Made by a program: the position numbers and the translations under genes. From DATJWY01 sp035500775 (lineage in GTDB: Bacteria; Pseudomonadota; Alphaproteobacteria; Acetobacterales; Acetobacteraceae), in NCBI GenBank assembly GCA_035500775.1, contig DATJWY010000142.1:1-28585 (forward strand): a stretch of 28,585 nucleotides of DNA, given 5' to 3'. The notes under the pieces are model-generated. The model did not search any database. It saw only the letters and a list, made by a program, of their open reading frames with translations, and was not told where the DNA came from. This document shows, in pieces, positions 8,064 through 14,886 of the stretch (within the stretch, counting starts at the first letter, position 1; each line of letters opens with the position of its first letter).

Positions 8064-9698
8064 ATGCTCCGCCTCACCGAACTGAAACTGCCGCTCGATC
8101 ACCCCGAGGACGCGCTGCGCGCCGCCCTGCTGCATCGCCTGGGCCTCGCCGAACCTGAACTGCTGGACTACAGAATCGCCCGCCGCGGCTATGACGCGCG
8201 GCGGAAATCCGCGATCTGCCTGATCTACACGGTGGATCTTTCCGTCCGCGACGAGGCCGCCCTGCTCCGCCGCCATGCCGGAGACCACCATCTCGGCCCG
8301 GCGCCGGACGTCACCTACCGTTTCGTGGCCAAGGCGCCGGATCCCCTTCCCTCCCGCCCGGTGGTGATCGGCGCCGGGCCGTGTGGCCTGCTCGCGGCGC
8401 TGACCCTGGCGCAGATGGGCTTCCACCCGATCGTCCTGGAGCGCGGCAAGCTGGTGCGGGAACGCACCAAGGACACCTGGGGCTTCTGGCGCCGCTCCGT
8501 TCTGCAAACGGAATCCAATGTGCAGTTCGGCGAGGGCGGCGCGGGCACCTTCTCCGACGGCAAGCTCTACAGCGGCATCAAGGACCCGCACCATCACGGC
8601 CGCAAGGTGATGGAGGAATTCGTCCGCGCCGGCGCGCCGGAGGAAATCCTTACCGTCAGCAAGCCGCATATCGGCACCTTCCGCCTGGTGACGGTGGTCG
8701 AGGGCCTGCGCGAGCAGATCATCGCCCTGGGCGGCGAATACCGGTTCCAGAGCCGGGTCGAGGATCTCGACATCGCCGAGGACGCGGACGGCACGCGGCG
8801 CGTCCGCGGCGTGGTGCTGGACACGGGCGAGCACATCGCGACCGACCATGTGGTGCTGGCGATCGGCCACAGCGCCCGCGACACCTTCGCCATGCTGGAG
8901 CGGCGCGGCGTGTATATCGAGGCCAAGCCGTTCTCGATCGGCTTCCGCATCGAGCATCCGCAATCGCTGATCGACCGCTGCCGCTTCGGCGACGCCGCCG
9001 GCAACACATTGCTCGGCGCCGCCGACTACAAGCTCGTGCATCACTGCCGCAACGGCCGCTCGGTGTACAGCTTCTGCATGTGCCCGGGCGGGACGGTGGT
9101 GGCGGCGACCTCGGAGGAAGGCCGCGTCGTCACCAACGGCATGAGCCAGTATTCGCGCGCCGAGCGCAACGCCAATGCCGGCATCGTGGTCGGCATCACC
9201 CCGGAGGATTATCCGGGCGGGCCGCTCGCCGGCATCGCCTTCCAACGCCATTGGGAGGAACAGGCCTTCATCGCGGGCGGCGGCACCTATGCCGCGCCGG
9301 TGCAGCGCGTCGGCGACTTCCTGGCCGGGCGCCCCTCCACCGCGCTCGGCGCGGTAATCCCCTCCTACAAGCCGGCGGTGCACCCGACCGACCTCTCCAC
9401 CTGCCTGCCGGATTACGCCATCGCCGCGATCCGCGAGGCGCTGCCCGCCTTCGACCGGCAGATCCGCGGCTTCGCAATGGCGGACGCGGTGCTGACCGGG
9501 GTGGAAACCCGCACCTCCTCGCCGGTGCGCATCCGGCGCGGGGAGACGGGGGAGAGCCTCAATACACGCGGGCTGTTCCCGGCCGGCGAGGGCGCGGGGT
9601 ACGCGGGGGGTATCCTTTCGGCGGGGGTGGACGGGATCAAGACCGCCGAGGCGGTGGCGCTCAGCATGCTCGGGCAGAAGGTGCGGACGGCAGCGTAG
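8064..9698 (+). CDS. FAD-dependent dehydrogenase, COG2509 family
   Basis: This 544-residue flavoprotein matches the widespread, poorly characterised COG2509 group of FAD-dependent dehydrogenases. An N-terminal alpha/beta domain (1 to about 95, with RRGYDARRK) precedes the dinucleotide-binding motif VVIGAGPCGLLAALTLAQMG (about 98-118), then an EGGAGTFSDGKLYSG segment, FSIGFRIEHPQ, and the C-terminal FAD-binding end GEGAGYAGGILSAGVDG. Substrate and pathway are not known for the family. An AGG six bases upstream of the ATG gives a weak ribosome site. The gene is flanked on both sides by palindrome arrays, so it is probably transcribed independently of cysG. Confidence 0.9.
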   Translation: MLRLTELKLPLDHPEDALRAALLHRLGLAEPELLDYRIARRGYDARRKSAICLIYTVDLSVRDEAALLRRHAGDHHLGPAPDVTYRFVAKAPDPLPSRPVVIGAGPCGLLAALTLAQMGFHPIVLERGKLVRERTKDTWGFWRRSVLQTESNVQFGEGGAGTFSDGKLYSGIKDPHHHGRKVMEEFVRAGAPEEILTVSKPHIGTFRLVTVVEGLREQIIALGGEYRFQSRVEDLDIAEDADGTRRVRGVVLDTGEHIATDHVVLAIGHSARDTFAMLERRGVYIEAKPFSIGFRIEHPQSLIDRCRFGDAAGNTLLGAADYKLVHHCRNGRSVYSFCMCPGGTVVAATSEEGRVVTNGMSQYSRAERNANAGIVVGITPEDYPGGPLAGIAFQRHWEEQAFIAGGGTYAAPVQRVGDFLAGRPSTALGAVIPSYKPAVHPTDLSTCLPDYAIAAIREALPAFDRQIRGFAMADAVLTGVETRTSSPVRIRRGETGESLNTRGLFPAGEGAGYAGGILSAGVDGIKTAEAVALSMLGQKVRTAA

Positions 9699-9700
9699 CC

Positions 9701-9857
9701 GCAGGGGCGCCGCCCCTGCACCCCGCCAAAGGCTTAGCCTTTGGAATCCATTTATTTTCTTGACCGTGTCCGTCGTTCGCGACCGACGCCGCCAAATAAA
9801 ACGATTGGTTTCCAAAGGCCTACGGCCTTTGGCGGGGTCCAGGGGCAGAGCCCCTGG
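9701..9857. repeat. Complete inverted pair of palindrome modules, MITE-like
   Basis: The left half has GCAGGGGC/GCCCCTGC, the linker ACCCCGCC, then CCAAAGGC/GCCTTTGG (to 9744). The right half is the same arrangement inverted: CCAAAGGCC/GGCCTTTGG (9812-9832), the linker complement, then CCAGGGGC/GCCCCTGG (9839-9857). Between them a short AT-containing core carries TTTATTT and its complement AAATAAA. The whole is about 157 bases with imperfect terminal inverted repeats of 50-60 bases. It sits between two rightward genes. Confidence 0.8.
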
Positions 9858-9893
9858 CCTGGCCTTGCCTCCCCCCTTCGGTGAGTCCCGACG

Positions 9894-11318
9894 ATGCGCC
9901 ACTACCCCATCTTCCTCGACCTCGCCGGCAAGCGCGCCCTGGTGCTCGGCAGCGGCGAGATCGCCCGCCGCAAGGCGCGCGACCTGGAAACCGCCGGGGC
10001 GGCGGTGGAGATCGCCCCCGCCTTCGCCCCCGCCCTGCTCGATAACTGCGCCCTCGCCATCGGCGCCGACGCGCCGGAACCGGAGCTGCTCGCCCTCTCG
10101 GTGGCGGCGCAAGCGCGCGGCATCCCGGTCAACGTGGTCGACCGGCCGGAATTATGCAGCTTCATCAGCCCGGCGATCGTCGATCGCGACCCGCTGACCA
10201 TCGCCATCTCCTCCGGCGGCGCCGCGCCGGTGCTGGCCCGGCTGCTGCGCGCCCGCATCGAGTCGCTGATCGCCCCCGCCTGGGGCCGGCTCGCCGCGCT
10301 CGCGGAGTCGTTCCAGGCGGAAACCCGCCGCCGCCTGCCGGACATGCGCCGCCGTCGCCGTCTGCTGGAGCGAACGCTCGGCGGCCGGGTCGCCGACCTG
10401 ATGCTCGCGGGGGACGAGGCCGGCGCCCGCGCCGCCTATGCCACGGCGCTCGACGCGGCCACGACGGAAACCGCCGGGGACGAAACCGGCGGGAGCACCG
10501 GCATCGTCTATCTGGTCGGCGCCGGGCCGGGCGCGGCCGATCTCGTCACCCTGCGCGCCCTCCGCCTGCTCGGCGAGGCCGACGTGATCGTGCATGACCG
10601 GCTGGTGAGCGACGCGGTGCTCGATCTCGCCCGGCGCGACGCCGCACGCGTCTTCGTCGGCAAGAAAGGCGCGGCGCACAGTCTGCCGCAGGACGAGATC
10701 AACGCCCTGCTGGTGCGGCTCGGCCGGGAGGGGCGCAAGGTGGTGCGCCTCAAGGGCGGCGATCCCACTGTGTTCGGCCGCGCCGGCGAGGAGGCGGAGG
10801 CGTTGCGCGCCGCCGGCATCCCGGTGGAGGTGGTGCCCGGCGTCACCGCGGCGCTGGCGGCGGCGGCGGGGGCGCAGATTCCGCTCACCCGTCGCGGCTT
10901 GGCGAGCAGCCTCACTTTGGCCACGGCGCATGATGCGGGCGACGCCCCCGCCGCCGAATACGCCGCGCTGCTGCGGCGTGGCGGCACGCTCGCGCTCTAC
11001 ATGGGCCTCACCACCCTGCCGCGCATCCGCGACGCGCTGCTGCAGGCCGGGCTGGATGGGGCAATGCCGGCGGCGATCGTGGAGAGCGCCGGCACCGACC
11101 GGCAGCGCACGCTGCACGGGACGCTTGATTCGGTGGCGACGCGCGCCGCCGCCTGGGCCACGGGCGGGCCGGTGCTGGCGCTGGTCGGACAGGCGGTGGG
11201 CGAAGGCCAGAACTCTCCCTCCGTGGCCATTCCATCGGCTGTTCCGGCCGATGGACCCTTGGGCCACTCCGCTCTGGACCCATCACGCGAAGACGTGCTG
11301 CGCCCGACGGGGCCTTGA
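9894..11318 (+). CDS. cysG: Siroheme synthase CysG (precorrin-2 dehydrogenase/ferrochelatase plus uroporphyrinogen-III methyltransferase)
   Basis: CysG turns uroporphyrinogen III into siroheme, the cofactor of assimilatory sulfite and nitrite reductases, in the cytoplasm. Residues 1 to about 200 are the NAD-dependent dehydrogenase/ferrochelatase half (LVLGSGEIARRKARDLE, then TIAISSGGAAPVLARLLR). Residues about 205-440 are the SAM-dependent methyltransferase half (VYLVGAGPGAADLVTLRA, VVRLKGGDPTVFGRAGEE, VVPGVTAALAAAAGAQIPLTRRG). The total of 474 residues is normal, but the last about 35 are encoded by a structured palindromic repeat that also supplies the stop codon. They do not look like CysG sequence. 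No clear Shine-Dalgarno sequence precedes the ATG. No sulfite reductase gene follows within the window. Confidence 0.95.
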   Translation: MRHYPIFLDLAGKRALVLGSGEIARRKARDLETAGAAVEIAPAFAPALLDNCALAIGADAPEPELLALSVAAQARGIPVNVVDRPELCSFISPAIVDRDPLTIAISSGGAAPVLARLLRARIESLIAPAWGRLAALAESFQAETRRRLPDMRRRRRLLERTLGGRVADLMLAGDEAGARAAYATALDAATTETAGDETGGSTGIVYLVGAGPGAADLVTLRALRLLGEADVIVHDRLVSDAVLDLARRDAARVFVGKKGAAHSLPQDEINALLVRLGREGRKVVRLKGGDPTVFGRAGEEAEALRAAGIPVEVVPGVTAALAAAAGAQIPLTRRGLASSLTLATAHDAGDAPAAEYAALLRRGGTLALYMGLTTLPRIRDALLQAGLDGAMPAAIVESAGTDRQRTLHGTLDSVATRAAAWATGGPVLALVGQAVGEGQNSPSVAIPSAVPADGPLGHSALDPSREDVLRPTGP

Positions 11319-11324
11319 TGCCCC
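11223..11324. repeat. Palindromic repeat fused to the 3' end of cysG
   Basis: A nested hairpin (GTGGCC/GGCCAC outer arms at 11223-11228 and 11262-11267; CCATCGGC/GCCGATGG inner arms at 11232-11239 and 11247-11254) is followed at 11279-11324 by a module matching 12026-12073 (inverted) and part of the array at 21311-21347. It ends in GGGGC/GCCCC across the stop codon. These modules are otherwise intergenic, so cysG has been extended into one. Confidence 0.65.
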
Positions 11325-11435
11325 ACACCCCCGGCCACTTTCCTTTTCCAAAGCCGGGCGCGCAGGCGGCGGCACAAATCCCTTCACCTCCGCGTGAATT
11401 GCAGGCCCCATATCCACAGCCGCGTAAAGTTTTTA

Positions 11436-11466
11436 TTGAATACCACTTCATGAATGTGGTTATGAT
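11436..11466 (+). promoter_or_regulatory. Promoter-like element with an overlapping dyad (possible operator)
   Basis: TTGAAT and TATGAT are 19 bases apart, a slightly long spacer. The spacer is itself a dyad: ACCAC, the palindrome TTCATGAA, one T, then GTGGT. A protein bound there would block the promoter. Transcription would enter the structured leader and small gene downstream. Confidence 0.45.
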
Positions 11467-11470
11467 CCAT

Positions 11471-11628
11471 CCACCCCAGGGCGACGCTTATGCCCGGGGA
11501 TGGAGACAGGTTCATGCAGACGGTATTCGTGGCATTCAGTCGCCATTGCAGCCCCGGCCTCGCCGGCCGGATGTGCCGGCGGCCGCGAATGTGCCGCTGT
11601 CCGGCCGAGCATCAGACCGTTGTCTGAT
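11471..11628 (+). promoter_or_regulatory. Structured 5' leader, possible attenuator
   Basis: Three hairpins follow the promoter candidate. They are CCCC-A-GGGC/GCCC-GGGG at 11474-11499, a GC-rich CGGCC..GCCGG structure around 11555-11590, and a perfect ATCAGAC/GTCTGAT stem with loop CGTT at 11611-11628 that overlaps the stop codon of a 37-codon ORF. The arrangement suits control by leader-peptide translation. There is no T-run after the last hairpin, so a transcriptional attenuator is not evident. It does not match a riboswitch that I recognise. Confidence 0.35.
11514..11627 (+). CDS. Possible 37-residue leader peptide rich in Cys and Arg
   Basis: The ORF starts with ATG, with GGAGACAGG just upstream, and encodes a peptide beginning MQTVFVAFSRHCSPG and containing a CRRPRMCRCP stretch. 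Four cysteines in 37 residues is unusual. It lies in the leader of the small gene at 11713, and its stop codon lies inside a perfect hairpin. That layout suggests a regulatory leader peptide, perhaps sensing cysteine or arginine, but it may also be chance in GC-rich DNA. Confidence 0.3.
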   Translation: MQTVFVAFSRHCSPGLAGRMCRRPRMCRCPAEHQTVV

Positions 11629-11712
11629 CCGGCCGCGGGTCGCGCGCCCATGCCCCGCTTTCCCTGGACCCTCTTCAAGCGCCGGCCTCAGCCCGCCGGG
11701 CAGGACAGAACC

Positions 11713-11937
11713 ATGTTGCGATCCCATGTTATCGAGGTGGACGGCGTGTTCCTCGGCGCCGCCGTCCCGCTGCCGCACTCCGAAGGCTTCCGCTTCGTCG
11801 CCGCCGACTTGCGGGTGGAGGAGTTGGACGGCAGCATCTGGCCGACCCTGATCGATACCCGCCGCCTCGCGTCGCAGCTCTTCCACACCGGTCGTCTACC
11901 GGCGCGGCGGGGCGCGGCGGCCTTCGCCGCCGCCTGA
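11713..11937 (+). CDS. Small protein of unknown function
   Basis: A 74-residue protein starts MLRSHVIEVDGVFLGAA, with a regular alternating hydrophobic pattern (DGVFLGAAVPLPHSEGF, FRFVAADLRVEELDG) suggesting a compact beta-rich fold, and a polar Arg/Ala-rich end. I chose the ATG at 11713 because AGGACAG lies eight bases upstream. An in-frame ATG at 11650 would add 21 basic residues without a clear ribosome site. No signal peptide or membrane segment is visible. It is read from the leader above and converges on the thioesterase gene. Function is unknown. Confidence 0.6.
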   Translation: MLRSHVIEVDGVFLGAAVPLPHSEGFRFVAADLRVEELDGSIWPTLIDTRRLASQLFHTGRLPARRGAAAFAAA

Positions 11938-11948
11938 ACCGGCGCACG

Positions 11949-12090
11949 GCCAGGGGCTCTGCCCCCTGGACCCCGCCAAAGGGCGGAGCCCTTTGGAAAC
12001 CCTTCACTTAAAGTATTGAGGGTCTGGGGCCTCAAGGCCCCGTCGTGCGCAGGCACGCCTTCGCGTGACGGGGTTTGGGGCAAAGCCCCA
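11949..12090. repeat. Palindrome array between convergent genes
   Basis: The modules in order are CCAGGGG/CCCCTGG, the linker ACCCCGCC, CCAAAGGGC/GCCCTTTGG with loop GGA (11976-11996), GGGGCC/GGCCCC with loop TCAA (12026-12041), the longer GTCGTGCGC..GACGGGG module, and TGGGGC/GCCCCA with loop AAA (12076-12090). It fills almost the whole gap between the small gene and the thioesterase and may terminate both. Confidence 0.8.
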
Positions 12091-12092
12091 GG

Positions 12093-12554
12093 TCAATGAA
12101 CGTCCGGCACCAGCAGGGCCTCCAGCGCCGCCCGCAACCGCCCCTCGATCGGCCGAGGCCGCTGATCCGCCCGGTTGACGAAGACATGCACGAACCAGCC
12201 TTCGGCCGCCGGCATGTCCTCCCCTTCCTGGAACAGCCCGATCCCATAGCGCACGCTGGAGCGGCCGAGATGCTCCACCCGGAGCCCCGCCTCCACCCGA
12301 TCAGGGAAGGCGAGCGAGCGGTGGTAGCGGCAATGCGACTCGGCGCAGAGGCCGATCTGCTCCCCGCCCCGGAAATCGAGTCCCCCCTCGCGGATCAGCC
12401 ACGCGTTTATGACCGTGTCGAAGTAGCTGTAATATTCGACGTTGTTCACGTGGCCGTAGACGTCATTGTCCTTCCAGCGCGTGGTGATCAGCGTGAAATG
12501 CCGGTAGAGGGCGCGGGCGCCCCCCGCCGGACCGGCCCCCGCCCCCTCCGCCAT
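12093..12554 (-). CDS. Acyl-CoA thioesterase, 4HBT hotdog fold (YbgC/FadM-like)
   Basis: This 153-residue protein has the 4-hydroxybenzoyl-CoA thioesterase pattern. TRWKDNDVYGHVNNVEYYSYFD (about residues 25-46) carries the catalytic Asp and the G-H-V-N-N motif, followed by the hotdog helix and strands (RYHRSLAFPDRVEAGLRVEHLG). It hydrolyses acyl-CoA thioesters in the cytoplasm; the chain length preferred cannot be told. Its ATG begins one base after the cysteine synthase stop, so the two are translated from one mRNA and are probably coupled. The first 15 residues (Ala/Gly-rich) are extra compared with typical members. Confidence 0.9.
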   Translation of the reverse strand: MAEGAGAGPAGGARALYRHFTLITTRWKDNDVYGHVNNVEYYSYFDTVINAWLIREGGLDFRGGEQIGLCAESHCRYHRSLAFPDRVEAGLRVEHLGRSSVRYGIGLFQEGEDMPAAEGWFVHVFVNRADQRPRPIEGRLRAALEALLVPDVH

Positions 12555-12555
12555 C

Positions 12556-13593
12556 TCAGGCCAGGCCGTTGAACAGGGAGGTCGAGAGATAACGCTCCGC
12601 GAAGGACGGCACGATCCCGACGATCAGCTTGCCGCGATTGGCCTCGTCCTTGGCGAGGGTCAGCACCGCGTGCAGCATGGCGCCCGAGGAAATGCCGACC
12701 GGGATGCCCTCGACCCGCGCGCAGCGGCGGGCGGCGGCCAGGGCCTCGCGCTCGGAAACCGTCATCACCCGGTCGATCACCGAAAGATCGAGGTTCCCCG
12801 GCTTGAAGCCCGGACCAATGCCCTGGATGCCATGCGGCCCCGGCTCATCGCCCGAAAGCACCGCGCTCTCCGCCGGTTCCACCGCCACGACCTGCAGCTC
12901 CGGCTTGCGTCCCTTCAGCGCCCGGGCGATGCCGGTCACCGTGCCGCCGGTGCCGGCGCCGCCGACCACGATGTCCACCGCGCCGTCGGTATCCGTCCAG
13001 ATCTCCTCCGCCGTGGTGGCGGCGTGGAAATCCGGATTGGCGGGGTTCTCGAACTGCCGCGGCATCCAGGCATCCGGAGTCGCCGCCAGGATCTCCTTGG
13101 CCCGGGCGATAGCGCCGGCCATGCCGAGCTTCGCCGGCGTCAGTTCCACCTGCGCGTCGAGCAGGCGCAGCATCTTCCGCCGCTCGATGGAGGCGCTCTC
13201 CGGCATGGTGACGATCAGCCGGTAGCCCTTGGCCGCGGCGACGAAGGCGAGCGCAATGCCGGTATTACCGGAGGTCGGCTCGACCAGGGTGGACCGGCCC
13301 GGGGTAATCACCCCCTCGCGCTCGGCCGCCTCCACCATGCCAAGGCCGATGCGGTCCTTGACCGAGCCCAGCGGATTGAAGAATTCCAGCTTCAGCGCGA
13401 CATCGGCGAGCAGCCCGTCCTCGCTGGTCAGGCGCGGAACGCGCACCAGCGGGGTGCCCCCGACCGTCTCCAGGATGCTGCCATAGACGCGCCCGCGCGG
13501 CGCCGCCGTGACGGTGTCACCCGCCTTGTCTTTTTCACCGTCCCGCGACGTGGGTTGCGCGGGACTCTCAGCGTGTGACATTCGGTTGGACAT
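12556..13593 (-). CDS. cysK: Cysteine synthase (O-acetylserine sulfhydrylase)
   Basis: This PLP enzyme makes cysteine from O-acetylserine and sulfide. SILETVGGTPLVRV, the PLP lysine in NPLGSVKDRIG, the substrate loop EPTSGNTGIALAFVAAAKGY, the phosphate-binding GGAGTGGTVTG and the C-terminal VGISSGAMLHAVL are all present. At 345 residues it is about 35 longer than usual. The extra is a polar N-terminal stretch (MSNRMSHAESPAQ onward) that may be disordered; a second in-frame ATG lies at 13581. I place the start at 13593, where a weak GAGAA precedes it. The gene is divergent from an Rrf2 regulator. In Firmicutes the Rrf2 protein CymR acts together with CysK, so joint control of cysteine supply is a reasonable inference. 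Confidence 0.93.
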   Translation of the reverse strand: MSNRMSHAESPAQPTSRDGEKDKAGDTVTAAPRGRVYGSILETVGGTPLVRVPRLTSEDGLLADVALKLEFFNPLGSVKDRIGLGMVEAAEREGVITPGRSTLVEPTSGNTGIALAFVAAAKGYRLIVTMPESASIERRKMLRLLDAQVELTPAKLGMAGAIARAKEILAATPDAWMPRQFENPANPDFHAATTAEEIWTDTDGAVDIVVGGAGTGGTVTGIARALKGRKPELQVVAVEPAESAVLSGDEPGPHGIQGIGPGFKPGNLDLSVIDRVMTVSEREALAAARRCARVEGIPVGISSGAMLHAVLTLAKDEANRGKLIVGIVPSFAERYLSTSLFNGLA

Positions 13594-13615
13594 GACTGAT
13601 TTCTCGTTCAAGATT
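13586..13615 (+). promoter_or_regulatory. Weak promoter candidate for the Rrf2 gene
   Basis: TTGGAC and AAGATT are separated by 18 bases, ending 12 bases before the Shine-Dalgarno sequence. The element overlaps the cysK start codon on the other strand, so the two genes would compete for this site. The call rests on pattern only. Confidence 0.3.
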
Positions 13616-13642
13616 GCACAACAGTTCAGGAGGAAACCGACG

Positions 13643-14092
13643 ATGCTGGTCCGACGCGACAGGGGGATGCTGGCCGTTCTGATCATGCTGGATGTCGCTT
13701 TCCACGCCGGGCGGGCCAGCACCGTCAGCGCGGCGGACATCGCCGAGCGGGCTGGGCTGGCGCGGCGCGGAATCGAGCCGCTGCTCCAGACCCTCTCCCG
13801 CTCCGGCCTGCTGGAAAGCGTGCGCGGCCCGCGCGGCGGCTACCGCCTCGGACGGCCGCGCCGCGACATTCATCTGCTGGAGATCGTGCAAACCGCCATC
13901 GCGGAGGACACCGCGTCCGAGGACGGTCCGGCCGGAAGCCTGCATGATAAAGTCGTCGACCCCCTTTGGTCGGAGCTGGATGCCGCGCTGTCGAAGCAGC
14001 TCCAGGCGCTGACATTGGAAGACCTGCTGCGCCGGGCGGAGGCGGCTGGCATGCGCCGCCCCCTGGCCGAGCCTATCACCTTCTCTATATGA
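13643..14092 (+). CDS. Rrf2-family transcriptional regulator, likely of cysteine metabolism
   Basis: This 149-residue winged-helix regulator has the Rrf2 signature: VSAADIAERAGLARRGIEPLLQTL as the recognition helix-turn-helix and SGLLESVRGPRGGYRLGRP as the wing (about residues 30-75), then HLLEIV and a C-terminal dimerisation helix. It contains no cysteine at all, so it cannot carry an Fe-S cluster as IscR or NsrR do. That places it nearer the CymR-like cluster-free members. AGGAGG at 13628-13633, nine bases upstream, fixes the start at 13643. The frame is open further upstream, with an ATG at 13592 overlapping the cysK start. Its divergent position next to cysK suggests cysK as target. Being cysteine-free, it may need CysK or a metabolite as sensor. 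Confidence 0.88.
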   Translation: MLVRRDRGMLAVLIMLDVAFHAGRASTVSAADIAERAGLARRGIEPLLQTLSRSGLLESVRGPRGGYRLGRPRRDIHLLEIVQTAIAEDTASEDGPAGSLHDKVVDPLWSELDAALSKQLQALTLEDLLRRAEAAGMRRPLAEPITFSI

Positions 14093-14189
14093 CAGCTTCC
14101 GCCGGAGCACCATGCCCGGCGAGCGGTTGAACTAACATCCCATTGGGTGTAGTGGTTTGGGGCAATTTACCGCCGAACGGAGGGACTTC

Positions 14190-14837
14190 ATGGCCATCCA
14201 ACTCGGGCAGATCGCCCCCGACTTCGAACAGGACAGCACCGAGGGGCGCATCCGCTTCCATGAGTGGCTCGGCAACGCCTGGGGCATCCTGTTCAGCCAC
14301 CCGAAGGACTACACGCCGGTCTGCACCACCGAGCTTGGCGTCGTCGCCCGGCTGAAGCCGGAATGGGACAAGCGCAACGTGAAGGTGATCGGCCTCTCGG
14401 TCGATCCGGCCGACAGCCATGCCGGCTGGGCGGCGGATATCGCGGAAACGCAGGGCGCGGCGCTGAATTTCCCGCTGATCGCGGATGCCGACCGCACCGT
14501 CTCCACGCTCTACGGCATGGTTCACCCCGAGGCCGACCCGGCGGTGACGGTGCGCAGCGTCTTCATCATCGACCCGAATAAGAAAATCCGGCTGATCCTG
14601 ACCTATCCCCCGAGCGCCGGCCGTAATTTCGACGAGGTACTGCGGGTGATCGACAGCCTGCAACTCACCGACTCGCACAAGGTCGCCACCCCGGCGAACT
14701 GGACCCCGGGCGAGAAGGTGATCATCGTGCCGAGCCTCTCCGACGCCGAGGCAAAGGAGCGTTTCCCGCAGGGCTGGCAGGCGCTCAAGCCCTATCTGCG
14801 CCTGGTGGATCAGCCGGGCGAGAACCAGGGCGGCTGA
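14190..14837 (+). CDS. 1-Cys peroxiredoxin, Prx6 type
   Basis: This 215-residue cytoplasmic peroxidase reduces hydrogen peroxide and alkyl hydroperoxides. The N-terminal thioredoxin-fold half contains SHPKDYTPVCTTELG with the peroxidatic cysteine (about residue 46). That cysteine is the only one in the protein, as expected of the Prx6 1-Cys group. The C-terminal extension with TPANWTPGEKVIIVPSLSDAEA is the Prx6 dimerisation domain, and length is normal. GGAGGG a few bases upstream sets the start at 14190. A weak TTGAAC..TAGTGG pair (14127-14155, 17-base spacer) could be its promoter. It may instead be read with the Rrf2 gene, which ends 97 bases upstream. Confidence 0.94.
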   Translation: MAIQLGQIAPDFEQDSTEGRIRFHEWLGNAWGILFSHPKDYTPVCTTELGVVARLKPEWDKRNVKVIGLSVDPADSHAGWAADIAETQGAALNFPLIADADRTVSTLYGMVHPEADPAVTVRSVFIIDPNKKIRLILTYPPSAGRNFDEVLRVIDSLQLTDSHKVATPANWTPGEKVIIVPSLSDAEAKERFPQGWQALKPYLRLVDQPGENQGG

Positions 14838-14847
14838 TCGCCCCGCA

Positions 14848-14875
14848 CAGGGTGCCGCCCTCAGGCGACACCCTG
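14848..14875. terminator. Hairpin between convergent genes
   Basis: A CAGGGTG/CACCCTG stem with an inner GCC/GGC stem lies between the convergent ends of the peroxiredoxin and lipoprotein genes. It is symmetric, so it could serve both. It has no T-run on either side. Confidence 0.4.
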
Positions 14876-14886
14876 GCGATGCCGGG

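Noticed and set aside
7854..10112. Open leftward frame of 752 codons
   Set aside because: It is antisense to the well-supported FAD-dependent dehydrogenase gene and has an Arg/Ala/His-rich composition typical of shadow frames in GC-rich DNA, with no recognisable motif.
10152..11267. Open leftward frame of 371 codons
   Set aside because: It is antisense to cysG, which has clear family motifs.
11471..11628. Known riboswitch (SAM, cobalamin, TPP, glycine, guanidine types)
   Set aside because: Hairpins are present, but none of the conserved core strings I know for these classes is visible, so the element is reported only as an unassigned leader.
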